Part shown: positions 42,178 to 50,495 of the stretch, in pieces
Numbering within the stretch: position 1 is the first letter of the stretch
How the letters are laid out: the number at the start of each line of letters is the position of its first letter
From: Parvibaculum sp.
GTDB taxonomy: Bacteria; Pseudomonadota; Alphaproteobacteria; Parvibaculales; Parvibaculaceae
Assembly (NCBI GenBank): GCA_002694985.1
Contig: NZNS01000005.1
Coordinates: 1 to 64,000, forward strand
Direction of reading: 5' to 3'
Length of the DNA: 64,000 nt
Made by a program: the position numbers and the translations under genes
Notes under the pieces: model-generated
The model's database searches: none
Seen by the model: only the letters and a program-made list of their open reading frames with translations
Told to the model about the DNA's origin: nothing

Positions 42178-44262
42178 ATGCGGCCTGAAATCCTCTTTCC
42201 CCTGTTTGCCCCGGTGCGTTCGCTGCCGGGCATAGGGCCGCGCCTTGAAAAGCTTGTGGAGAAGCTTGCCGGTCCCAAAATCATCGACCTGCTCTGGCAC
42301 CTTCCCTCAGGGCTGATCGACCGACGCAACCGTCCAAAAATCGCAGAAGTCCGCGACGGAGAGATTGCCACCATCGAGGCGACGGTGGGCCTGCATATTC
42401 CCCCGCGCACAAAACGGCTCCCCTACCGGGTCCATGTTTTCGACGAGACGGGGGAGATGCAGATCGTCTTCTTCAACCCGCGGCCCGACTACATCGCAAA
42501 GACCATGCCGGAAGGCGAACGGCGTATTCTTTCCGGCCGAGTTGAATTTTATCAGGGCGGACCGCAGATGACCCACCCTGACCATATTGTGCCCATAGAC
42601 GGACTGCAGGATCTGCCACTGCTGGAGCCCATATACCCTCTGACGGCTGGTCTCCCGCTGAAGTCGATCCAGAAGGCCATGAAAGGTGCCTTGCCGCTCA
42701 TTCCCGACCTCCCGGAATGGCAGAATGGCCCTTGGCTCAAGGCGCAAGGCTGGACATCCTGGAGCTCCTCGCTCACCAGCGCCCATCAACCACAAAGTGC
42801 AGAAGCCGTAGAGCCTTCGGCTTCAGCGCGAGCAAGGCTCGCCTATGACGAGCTGCTGGCCAACCAACTCGCCCTTGGGCTTGTGCGGCTGCGCATGAAA
42901 AAACTGCCGGGACGCCCGGTCGTCGGGACAGGCAAGCTCCGTGTAAAGATTGGGGACGCCCTTCCCTTCGCCCTCACCGGTGCACAAGTACGCTCGCTTG
43001 CCGAAATAGATGACGACATGAAAAGCCCGCATCGCATGCTCCGGCTCCTGCAGGGAGATGTCGGCAGCGGCAAGACGGTGGTCGCATTGTTCGCCATGCT
43101 GAATGCCGTCGAAGCGGGGTTCCAGGCAGCCATGATGGCGCCAACCGAGATCCTTGCACGGCAACACTTCGCAACACTCGCACCGCTCTGCGAAACGGCC
43201 GGTGTCACTATTGAATTGTTGACCGGCCGGGAAAAAGGCAGACGCCGAGAAGAAATCCTGGCCACCATATCGAGCGGTGAGACAAAAATCATTGTCGGCA
43301 CCCATGCTCTCTTTCAGGAGGATGTCGTCTTCCATGCATTGGCACTTGCTGTGGTCGACGAACAGCATCGCTTTGGCGTCCACCAGCGGCTGATGTTGAC
43401 CTCAAAGGGCGGTCCGGGAACGGATGTGCTGGTAATGACGGCAACGCCTATTCCCCGCACGCTCACGTTGACCGCCTATGGCGACATGGACATATCGAAA
43501 CTTGATGAAAAGCCGCCAGGGCGTAAGCCTGTGGACACGCGCGCCTTGCCCCTCGATCGGCTGGAAGAAGTGGTTGCAAGCCTCGAGCGCGCTCTAGCAA
43601 AAGACGCCCAGGTCTATTGGGTATGCCCGCTTGTCGAGGAATCGGATGAAGTCGATGCGGCTGCAGCCGAGCAACGCTACGAACATCTCCGCTCCATCTT
43701 CGGTGCGGCGGTGGGGCTTGTCCACGGACGCATGAAAGCAGCGGACAAGGACGCCGTGATGGCGCGCTTCCAGAAAGGAGAAATCAGGATCCTCGTTGCC
43801 ACGACAGTCATCGAAGTAGGCGTCAACGTCCCCGCCGCGACAGTGATGGTTATCGAACATGCGGAGCGCTTTGGCCTTGCACAACTACATCAGCTTCGTG
43901 GGCGCGTTGGCCGAGGCGGGGACAAGTCGAGTTGTCTTCTCCTCTATCAAGCACCGTTGGGCGAAACAGCGGCCGCGCGCATCAAGATCATGCGGGAAAC
44001 CGAAGATGGCTTCAGAATCGCCGAAGAAGATCTCCGCCTCCGCGGTGCGGGCGAACTGCTCGGCACACGTCAGAGTGGACTTCCGGCATTTCGTATAGCC
44101 GACATTGAAGAACAGAAAGAACTCCTCGCTGCAGCACATGACGACGCGCGCATGATTATCGACCGCGATCCGGAGTTGGAAAGTGAGCGCGGAGGTGCCT
44201 TGCGCATCCTGCTCTATCTATTCGAGCGCGATGAAGCGATCCGCTATCTTCGGTCAGGCTGA
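42178..44262 (+). CDS. recG: ATP-dependent DNA helicase RecG
   Basis: The protein has 694 residues from the ATG at 42178; a GTG at 42163 would add five residues. The N-terminal wedge/OB domain (SLPGIGPRLEKLVEKL through the EATVGLHI strand region) is followed by a translocase with GDVGSGKTVVALF, TEILARQHF, DEQHRFGVHQR, MTATPIPRTLTLT and QLRGRVGRGGDKS. It reverses stalled replication forks and migrates Holliday junctions. Its last nine bases overlap the convergent DUF502 gene. Confidence 0.97.
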   Translation: MRPEILFPLFAPVRSLPGIGPRLEKLVEKLAGPKIIDLLWHLPSGLIDRRNRPKIAEVRDGEIATIEATVGLHIPPRTKRLPYRVHVFDETGEMQIVFFNPRPDYIAKTMPEGERRILSGRVEFYQGGPQMTHPDHIVPIDGLQDLPLLEPIYPLTAGLPLKSIQKAMKGALPLIPDLPEWQNGPWLKAQGWTSWSSSLTSAHQPQSAEAVEPSASARARLAYDELLANQLALGLVRLRMKKLPGRPVVGTGKLRVKIGDALPFALTGAQVRSLAEIDDDMKSPHRMLRLLQGDVGSGKTVVALFAMLNAVEAGFQAAMMAPTEILARQHFATLAPLCETAGVTIELLTGREKGRRREEILATISSGETKIIVGTHALFQEDVVFHALALAVVDEQHRFGVHQRLMLTSKGGPGTDVLVMTATPIPRTLTLTAYGDMDISKLDEKPPGRKPVDTRALPLDRLEEVVASLERALAKDAQVYWVCPLVEESDEVDAAAAEQRYEHLRSIFGAAVGLVHGRMKAADKDAVMARFQKGEIRILVATTVIEVGVNVPAATVMVIEHAERFGLAQLHQLRGRVGRGGDKSSCLLLYQAPLGETAAARIKIMRETEDGFRIAEEDLRLRGAGELLGTRQSGLPAFRIADIEEQKELLAAAHDDARMIIDRDPELESERGGALRILLYLFERDEAIRYLRSG

Positions 44263-44988
44263 TCCGGGATTGGAGATATGCACAGCTTCGACAATTTCCT
44301 GCGGTGTCCTGCGCGGTGGTTCCACAAGACCTGCCGAAATAATGAGCTTGGCGCCCTCCTCGATCGACATGTCGAGGATTTTCAGATCTTCCTTCGGCAC
44401 AAAGAGCAGAAAACCGGAAGTCGGGTTTGGTGTCGTCGGTAGAAAGACACTGACAAGTTCGGAGCCTGCCTTGTCGACGATTTCCCCCTTGGTCTGCGTC
44501 GTAACGAAGACGATGCAGTAAAGCCCCTTCCGGGGATATTCGATGAGGCCCACCTCCCGAAACGACGCCGCCGACTGAGACACGACGGTCTCGAATATCT
44601 GCTTCAGCGCACCATAAATGCTTCGAACGACCGGCATGCGGGCAACGAGACGTTCGCCAAAATTCAACACCGCACGGCCGAAAAAATTGGCCGTCAGCGC
44701 GCCGAGCAGCGTCAGCAGGACAAAGGCGATGAGAAGCCCAAGTCCGGGAATGTCGAATGGCAGATAATTGTCCGGCTGATACTGCCGGGGGATAAGCGGC
44801 GTGAACCAGGTATCGATGAGATCGATAAACCAGCGCACGAGCCAGATCGTCAGGCCGATGGGAGCGGCGACGACCAGACCCGTCAAAAAATAGTTCCTGA
44901 TCCGCGTCATGAAGCCGGTGTGTTTGCCCGGCAGAATCAATTGGGGTTCGCCCCCGGTTGCGGGATTTTCGCTGTCCTGCTCGCTCAT
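44254..44988 (-). CDS. DUF502 family inner-membrane protein
   Basis: The protein has 244 residues from the ATG at 44988. Two or three hydrophobic stretches (YFLTGLVVAAPIGLTIWLV and LGLLIAFVLLTLLGAL) precede a soluble beta domain with VRSIYGALKQIFETV and FLPTTPNPTSGFLLFVPKEDL, the DUF502 signature. The C-terminal helix reads MSIEEGAKLIISAGLVEPP, also standard. Its function is unknown. The 3' overlap with recG means the two transcripts are antisense at their ends. Confidence 0.9.
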   Translation of the reverse strand: MSEQDSENPATGGEPQLILPGKHTGFMTRIRNYFLTGLVVAAPIGLTIWLVRWFIDLIDTWFTPLIPRQYQPDNYLPFDIPGLGLLIAFVLLTLLGALTANFFGRAVLNFGERLVARMPVVRSIYGALKQIFETVVSQSAASFREVGLIEYPRKGLYCIVFVTTQTKGEIVDKAGSELVSVFLPTTPNPTSGFLLFVPKEDLKILDMSIEEGAKLIISAGLVEPPRRTPQEIVEAVHISNPGSA

Positions 44989-45245
44989 TCGGCCCGCCGC
45001 ATCCTCTCTGGGTTCCACCGGGCGCCGTCTTGACGCCGGGGCGCGCTGGCCTCCAGCCCGCCCTGTTCCTTCTTAGCATCGTGAGGCTTCCCTGTCAGGC
45101 GCATGCGTTTCATCATGGCCGGACAGACATTGCCCAAGAGCATTCAAGAGGCCCGCCAAAACAACATTCAGGGATGAATTGGCACGGCCACGCTACAACC
45201 CGGAACGAAGGTTCGGCTTTTACCGGAAGACGAGGCGTCTCACCG

Positions 45246-45754
45246 ATGTTTGGTGGCGAGACGGTGAAGGAAGACGGCTCACCGCTCCACTTCGACCCCG
45301 AAAAGTCCTTCGCGAAGGCGCATTACGAACAGCACATGGCCGCCAAGGGGCGCTTTAAGATAATTTTGAAATGAAAGGCTTCGGCCTTCGCGACAAGAGT
45401 TGGGGACCGCGTTACTGGCAGGCTATCCATTGGTATCGGTGATTGCCCATGAATTTCGGTCGTGATTTCGGCATGATGATTTCCATCGTCACAAATGACG
45501 AAGGTCATCAACATCAGGGCGGCATGGTCCTGAAGGACGGCAAATACGACCTCATCAAATCCTGCACCATCGACAGTGACTGGGACAAAAACTGGTATCA
45601 GACTACGCTTCGAGCGCATGTGGAGACGGAAAGCGGTGCGATCTATGAAGTTGAGGGAATGACGGAATACCGCTGCAACGGCATGACCGGGTATGGTCTT
45701 TCCGAGTATCTAGATCAGATCGTGGACGGCCAACCGGTCGGTGCGGGGAACTGA
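45246..45754 (+). pseudogene. Decayed DUF7064-like gene upstream of the APH-like kinase
   Basis: The first frame (45246-45374) reads GGETVKEDGSPLHFDPEKSF and YEQHMAAKGRFKI, then ends. From 45371 another frame reads MKGFGLRDKSWGPRYWQ, HWYR, a TGA at 45440-45442, and then directly LPMNFGRDFGMMISIV, DWDKNWY and YEVEGMTEYRCNGM to the stop at 45754. The run G-x-G-L-R-D-K-S-W-G-P-R-Y-W-Q is the hallmark of DUF7064 proteins found beside APH-like kinases. The TGA replaces the expected tryptophan of a YRW motif. A frameshift with a small deletion near 45360 is the second lesion. Its N-terminal domain is absent. Confidence 0.7.
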
Positions 45755-45755
45755 C

Positions 45756-46772
45756 ATGGCTGCCGAGACCAATTCGATCAGCGGGCTGCTTACCGACGCG
45801 GTAAAAAGACATATTCCGGGTGCAACGGGAATTGCAGATTTACGGCGGCTCTCCGGGGGGGCCAGTCAGGAAATCTGGTCCTTCGATGCAACAACCGAAG
45901 CGGGGATGATACCGCTTATCCTGCGCCGGGCGCCGGGCGGTTTCCGCGACACTGGACGTTCCGGGACGGCTGTTACGCTGGAGACTGAGGCGAAACTCAT
46001 CAGTCTTGCTGAAGAAGTAGGCGTACCCGTGCCCCCTGTTCGCTACGTATTGACAGAGGCAGATGGTATCGGCCAGGGCTTCATCATGGACAGAATACCA
46101 GGCGAAACGCTGGCACGGAAAATTCTTCGAGACGAGGAATTTGCCAATGCTCGCCCGAAGCTGGCTCGTCAATGCGGTGAGGTGCTGGCAAAACTCCACA
46201 CGGTCGAGAAGTCGAAACTGCCACCGCTACGAATTGCGAGCGGTCGTGATGAGGTTGAACAGTATTTCAAGACCTACAAGGAACTCGATTATCCACACCC
46301 TGTTTTCGAGCTAGCCTTCCGCTGGCTGAAGGACAACGCCCCACCTGGCGAAATGGAACTTACGCTCGTCCATGGGGATTTCCGGAATGGTAATCTGATG
46401 ATTGGACCGGATGGCCTTCGCGCCGTACTCGATTGGGAAATCGCTCATGTTGGCGACCCGATGGCCGATCTCTCCTGGATATGCATCAATCCCTGGCGCT
46501 TTGGCAATATCGATATGCCGGTAGGCGGTTTCGGGACACGTGAAGATCTTTTTGCAGGATATGAAGCAGCGGGCGGCGGCAAGGTCGATCCCGCACACGT
46601 CAAGTTTTGGGAAGTTCTTGGGACGCTCAAGTGGGGAGTGATGTGCATGGGCATGGCCTCAGCTTTCCTCCAGGGAGATCGTTCCGTTGAACGCGCAACT
46701 ATCGGACGCCGCTCTTCCGAAACGGAAGTTGACCTGATGCGCCTTCTCGCGCCTCTAACAGGCAGGGAGTAA
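45756..46772 (+). CDS. Aminoglycoside phosphotransferase-like kinase (acyl-CoA associated)
   Basis: The protein has 338 residues from the ATG at 45756. The kinase-like fold has a Gly-rich LSGGASQEIWSFD at 36-48, LRRAPGG with the ATP lysine position replaced by R, LTLVHGDFRNGNLMIG (the HGD-x-x-x-x-N catalytic loop) and VLDWEIAHVGDPMADL (the D-x-D/DFG equivalent). Homologues resemble the N-terminal part of ACAD10/ACAD11, which phosphorylates 4-hydroxyacyl-CoA in mitochondria, so the substrate is probably a hydroxyacyl-CoA. It is followed after four bases by the DUF6285 partner, as in many relatives. Confidence 0.88.
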   Translation: MAAETNSISGLLTDAVKRHIPGATGIADLRRLSGGASQEIWSFDATTEAGMIPLILRRAPGGFRDTGRSGTAVTLETEAKLISLAEEVGVPVPPVRYVLTEADGIGQGFIMDRIPGETLARKILRDEEFANARPKLARQCGEVLAKLHTVEKSKLPPLRIASGRDEVEQYFKTYKELDYPHPVFELAFRWLKDNAPPGEMELTLVHGDFRNGNLMIGPDGLRAVLDWEIAHVGDPMADLSWICINPWRFGNIDMPVGGFGTREDLFAGYEAAGGGKVDPAHVKFWEVLGTLKWGVMCMGMASAFLQGDRSVERATIGRRSSETEVDLMRLLAPLTGRE

Positions 46773-46776
46773 ACCA

Positions 46777-47160
46777 ATGCAGGATCAACCTTCTGCCGTC
46801 GAACTTATCGAGGCCGTGACTGAATTTATCCGAAACCACGCCACGCCCCAGTTGCAGGGACACACGGCCTTCCATGCGCGCGTGGCGGCCAACGCGCTCG
46901 ATATTGTGAAGCGCGAGCTCGAAGTAGGACCAGCGGCGAACGCTGGCGAGGCTGCTCGTCTCAAGGCCTTACTCGGAATGGACGGTTCGCTGGACGAACT
47001 CAACCGGGAACTATGCCGAAGGATCGAAGCTGGCGAAGTTGGTCTCCACACACCCGCCCTCGAAGAACATCTCTGGCAAACCACACTCACCAAGCTCGCA
47101 ATCGATCAGCCAAATTATTCAGGCTATCGCCGGGCTTTGGAGGAAAGCGGGAAAGACTGA
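46777..47160 (+). CDS. DUF6285 domain protein
   Basis: The protein has 127 residues, all helical, with AVELIEAVTEFIRN, HTAFHARVAANALDIVKREL and LWQTTLTKLAIDQPNYSGY as the conserved blocks. The family almost always follows an APH-like kinase of the type encoded next upstream and is probably a partner or regulatory subunit. No catalytic residue is apparent. The two genes are separated by four bases and must be co-transcribed. Confidence 0.85.
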   Translation: MQDQPSAVELIEAVTEFIRNHATPQLQGHTAFHARVAANALDIVKRELEVGPAANAGEAARLKALLGMDGSLDELNRELCRRIEAGEVGLHTPALEEHLWQTTLTKLAIDQPNYSGYRRALEESGKD

Positions 47161-47312
47161 AGGCTTCCCCGCACTGCCAGCGGACAGCTCTTCCCTAAGC
47201 CGATGAAAATAGTTGTTTTTTAGCGGCAAGGACACGTTTTAGTAAGCACTGCACCGCACAATCTGAATGCCGGGCCTGCTCCGGAGTTCAGTTTCGTATC
47301 GGGAAACCGCCA

Positions 47313-47888
47313 GTGCCGTACCACGAGATCGACATAGAAGGTGTTCCTGAGCGGCACCCTGTGAATGCCTTTCACAGCCACTGGGCCGCTTTGGCCGCTG
47401 ATCGTCTGCCACGACGCAGCCAGATCAATCCTGCCGAAATTACAGGCGCTCTTCCCTGGATGCTCGTACTCGAGATGTTGCGAGACCGCAAAAAAACTGA
47501 GTTCCGTTATCGTCTCGCCGGGACGGGTTGCACGGAACTCTTCGGCGTTGACTATACCGGCAAGATGCTCGGGGAAAACCTCACACAGGAAGGCGCGGAA
47601 ATTCGGCGGAAAGAATTCACACACGTAGCGAACACGCTAGAGCCGGTTTTCTCCACGACGAACCTTCCGATCAAGACAAAGGACTTCATCACGGTGCATC
47701 GTGGTGTTTTTCCCGTCTCTCTCCACGGGGATACTGCAGACCAGATCTTTGTGATCGTCGCGCCAAAATCGACGGAATGCGCTCTGCGATCTCGAGCTAA
47801 CGTTCCAAACCGGCTTTCAACTCAGCGTCATACTGTTTCAACCGCTCCGAATAAATGCGGCGCATTTCAACGGCATCGACTTTCTTGA
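47313..47888 (+). CDS. PAS-domain protein (PAS_5 type)
   Basis: The protein has 191 residues from a GTG at 47313. The PAS_5-type fold reads W-A-A-L-A-A-D-R-L-P-R-R-S-Q-I-N-P, then ALPWMLVLEML, FRYRLAGTGCTELFGVDYTGKML and VFPVSLHGD. These single-PAS proteins are common in alphaproteobacteria with no output domain. The last 30 residues (from about 47797) overlap, antisense, the 3' end of the SGNH-like gene, and look like shadow sequence. The natural C-terminus may therefore have been lost and the frame run on into its neighbour. Confidence 0.75.
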   Translation: MPYHEIDIEGVPERHPVNAFHSHWAALAADRLPRRSQINPAEITGALPWMLVLEMLRDRKKTEFRYRLAGTGCTELFGVDYTGKMLGENLTQEGAEIRRKEFTHVANTLEPVFSTTNLPIKTKDFITVHRGVFPVSLHGDTADQIFVIVAPKSTECALRSRANVPNRLSTQRHTVSTAPNKCGAFQRHRLS

Positions 47889-48819
47889 GGTCAAGTGCTC
47901 CGGCTGTCCCGCCCTCCAGAAGGTGCCGCGCGATGGTCGCATTCGCCGCTTCCGAATAGTGCGTACCGTCATAAGTATTGCCTGTATCGACAGTCATGGC
48001 TGATGGAACGCTGTAATCCAGAAAGCGATCGAATTTCCCGGAAGCGAGGTGGATCGCTGCAACATATTCGTCGAGCCATCCCTTCTCATCATATGCTTTG
48101 ATCGCCCAGGCCGAAATGGGCGGCGCGTATCCCACAAATTCCGCATCGGGGAAAACTTCCCGCATCTCGTCATAAAGCGTCACACGTTGGGTTCTGGTGA
48201 AACGACTCGCGAAAAGATCGCGAATGGGTTTTACCGGCTTGTAAGCAGGCGCTCCGGAGGCGACATGACAAAGGAACTCACGATCATAAATGCGATCAAG
48301 CGGTGACCGCCCGAATAATGTCTGCCACGACATGGAAACCACGTCGAAAGAGAGATAGGCGATATAGGGCAGTTTCGGAGCATCGTCCTCACGAATGAAG
48401 TCGGGGATATCCGTCCCGCCTATACGTTCGCGAAAGGCCGTTGCCGGCACACCGACGATGACAAGATGGGGATCGAAACCGTGGTTCCGCAGATAATAGG
48501 CATAGGCAATCGCCTCAGCGGCCTTACCTGCAGAGAAGGCAAAGTTGAAGCATGTGTGGTCTTTGATCTTGTCTTCCGGCAACAGGGTCGTACGGCTGTC
48601 ACCAAAAATCACGCAGTCATATTGACCTTGGCGGGAAAGGAAGAGGTTCATCTTGCTGAGCCGCTCGTTGAAAGCGTAATTCACCGTTCCAGCCTTGTTT
48701 CCGCCGAAATACCAGAGCGGATCGACCACAGCATTGAACGCAAAAACGGCGAGCGCACACGCCACGACCGTGGCGGTCAACATCGCGAGATAGGCAGGTG
48801 CGTATTTGCTCATCGTCAT
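47797..48819 (-). CDS. SGNH-like membrane-anchored acyl-transfer partner
   Basis: The protein has 340 residues with one N-terminal helix (about 10-32). A periplasmic domain carries VIFGDSRTTLL (the GDS-type nucleophile serine) and YDGTHYSEAANATIARHLL (the D-x-x-H pair). This is the layout of AlgJ/DltD-type proteins that hand an acyl group from an MBOAT channel to polysaccharide. It starts 20 bases after the MBOAT gene and reads the same way. The catalytic triad is visible, so transferase or esterase activity is likely. Confidence 0.8.
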   Translation of the reverse strand: MTMSKYAPAYLAMLTATVVACALAVFAFNAVVDPLWYFGGNKAGTVNYAFNERLSKMNLFLSRQGQYDCVIFGDSRTTLLPEDKIKDHTCFNFAFSAGKAAEAIAYAYYLRNHGFDPHLVIVGVPATAFRERIGGTDIPDFIREDDAPKLPYIAYLSFDVVSMSWQTLFGRSPLDRIYDREFLCHVASGAPAYKPVKPIRDLFASRFTRTQRVTLYDEMREVFPDAEFVGYAPPISAWAIKAYDEKGWLDEYVAAIHLASGKFDRFLDYSVPSAMTVDTGNTYDGTHYSEAANATIARHLLEGGTAGALDLKKVDAVEMRRIYSERLKQYDAELKAGLER

Positions 48820-48839
48820 TGGCTGGACCTGGAAAATGG

Positions 48840-50348
48840 TCAGAACTGAAAATAGAGAAATTCGCTGACCCGCTGGAGGCTGAGGAATGCCGCGGCGGTT
48901 GCCAGGCCAACGGCGATGGCGACCGGCATGCTTGGGCGCCAGAGAAACAGCCGCTGAAACCGCGTATGATCCACTGGCAGCAAAAGCGGATCCCTGCGCC
49001 GGTCAGCCCATTTATAGTTGAAGGCCGGCCGCACCATCGCAAGCCATTGCTGCGTGTTCGGCCAGAACCAGACAATACCCATCCAGAAAACAAGCCAGCC
49101 GATATCCTCTGCAAAGCGCGCCGGGTTCCCGAAATCGGGTACCGCGACAAGTCCATGATAGATCGTCATCGCAGCATCGAGATCGGCAGCACGGAACAGA
49201 ACCCAGGCAAGAGCCACGCACAAGAAAGTAAGCGTGCGGGCAACGCCTTTGGACCACCAGGTGTTTATCCGCCGGATGGGCAGCGCGCTCCAGCCATGAT
49301 TGACGACCAGCATGAGACCATGCGCCGCCCCCCAAAGCATGAAAGTCCACGCAGGTCCGTGCCAAAGACCGCCCAGCGCCATGGTGATGAAGAGGTTGAG
49401 ATAGCGCCGGATCTTGCCGTGCCGGTTTCCCCCCAATGATATGTAAAGATAGTCGCGCAGGAATCGCGAAAGGGTCATGTGCCAACGCCGCCAGAAGTCG
49501 CTGATATTCAGCGCTTGATACGGCGAATGAAAATTGAGCGGCAGCTTGATGCCGAAGATACGCGCTGCACCAATCGCCATGTCCGAATAACCGGAGAAGT
49601 CGAAATACAGCTGGAAGGTATAAGCGAGCATTCCTTCCCAGGCCTGTACGAAGCCGATATCCCCACCATTGGCCGCGTGCGCGAAGACCGGCGTTGCAAC
49701 GAGCGCGACGTTGTCCGCCAGCACAACCTTCTTGAAGAGCCCGACGAAGAAGATCGTAAGGCCAATCATCAGGTTCATGCGATCGAAGGCAAAACCGCGC
49801 TTGAGCTTTGTTTGCGAAAATATCTCTTTGTGATGGACGATCGGTCCCGCAATGAGCTGCGGGAAAAACATCACAAAAAAACAGTACTCAAGGAACGAAT
49901 GCGGCTCGACGTCTCCACGCCTCGCATCCACTAGATAGGCGATCTTCTGGAAGGTGAAGAAGGAAATCGCAAGCGGCAGAATGATGTGTTGCAGGGGGAA
50001 GTCTGTATCGAGAACGATATTTGAGGTTCCGATCAGGAAGTCGGTGTATTTGAAGTAGCCGAGCGATGCGAGATCGACTGTAACACCGAACGTCGTCAAG
50101 GGCGTCGCCCAACCTCCCCCCGGCTTCTGGCGTTCCGTGAGGATTGCCCTGGCCATCAGGAAGTTGAAGACCGCAAGGCCTATCAGCAGCGGCAGATAAA
50201 CGGGGTTCCACCAGCCATAGAAGAACAGGGAGGCAAGAACAAGAAATCCGAGACTTGCCTCACGGCCGAACTTCGCCCGGATAGCAAAACACAACAGAGC
50301 GGTAAGCGGCAGAAAGCCAAAAAGGAATACGGGTGAATTAAACAACAA
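48840..50348 (-). CDS. MBOAT-family O-acyltransferase (AlgI-like)
   Basis: The protein has 502 residues, starting at a TTG at 50348; no ATG fits, and MLFNSPVFLFGFLPL is the normal family start. About 11 helices are predicted. FPQLIAGPIVHHKEIF, QLYFDFSGYSDMAIGAARIFG, NFHSPYQALNISDFWRRWHMTLSRFLRDYLYISLGG and ALGGLWHGPAWTFMLWGAAHG hold the conserved MBOAT residues, including the catalytic histidine in LWHG. It moves an acetyl or other acyl group across the membrane. Together with the SGNH gene it would O-acylate an exopolysaccharide. Confidence 0.92.
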   Translation of the reverse strand: MLFNSPVFLFGFLPLTALLCFAIRAKFGREASLGFLVLASLFFYGWWNPVYLPLLIGLAVFNFLMARAILTERQKPGGGWATPLTTFGVTVDLASLGYFKYTDFLIGTSNIVLDTDFPLQHIILPLAISFFTFQKIAYLVDARRGDVEPHSFLEYCFFVMFFPQLIAGPIVHHKEIFSQTKLKRGFAFDRMNLMIGLTIFFVGLFKKVVLADNVALVATPVFAHAANGGDIGFVQAWEGMLAYTFQLYFDFSGYSDMAIGAARIFGIKLPLNFHSPYQALNISDFWRRWHMTLSRFLRDYLYISLGGNRHGKIRRYLNLFITMALGGLWHGPAWTFMLWGAAHGLMLVVNHGWSALPIRRINTWWSKGVARTLTFLCVALAWVLFRAADLDAAMTIYHGLVAVPDFGNPARFAEDIGWLVFWMGIVWFWPNTQQWLAMVRPAFNYKWADRRRDPLLLPVDHTRFQRLFLWRPSMPVAIAVGLATAAAFLSLQRVSEFLYFQF

Positions 50349-50445
50349 TTGGTGAGACGGGCTCCGGCCCCTGACAGGGAAAGAACAGACGGAATCGGGC
50401 GGGCCACCCGGCTTCGGGAAAGCGATGTTAGGAAGAACAAAGGCA

Positions 50446-50477
50446 TAAAAAAGGCCGGGATTCCGTCCCGGCCTTCT
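50446..50477 (-). terminator. Rho-independent terminator
   Basis: A perfect 10-bp stem (50451-50460 with 50466-50475) with a five-base loop. On the minus strand it ends in a six-T run, 20 bases after the thiolase stop, so it terminates the thiolase/HMGS-like transcript before the MBOAT gene. Confidence 0.88.
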
Positions 50478-50495
50478 TCATGATTTTTCGTGTCC

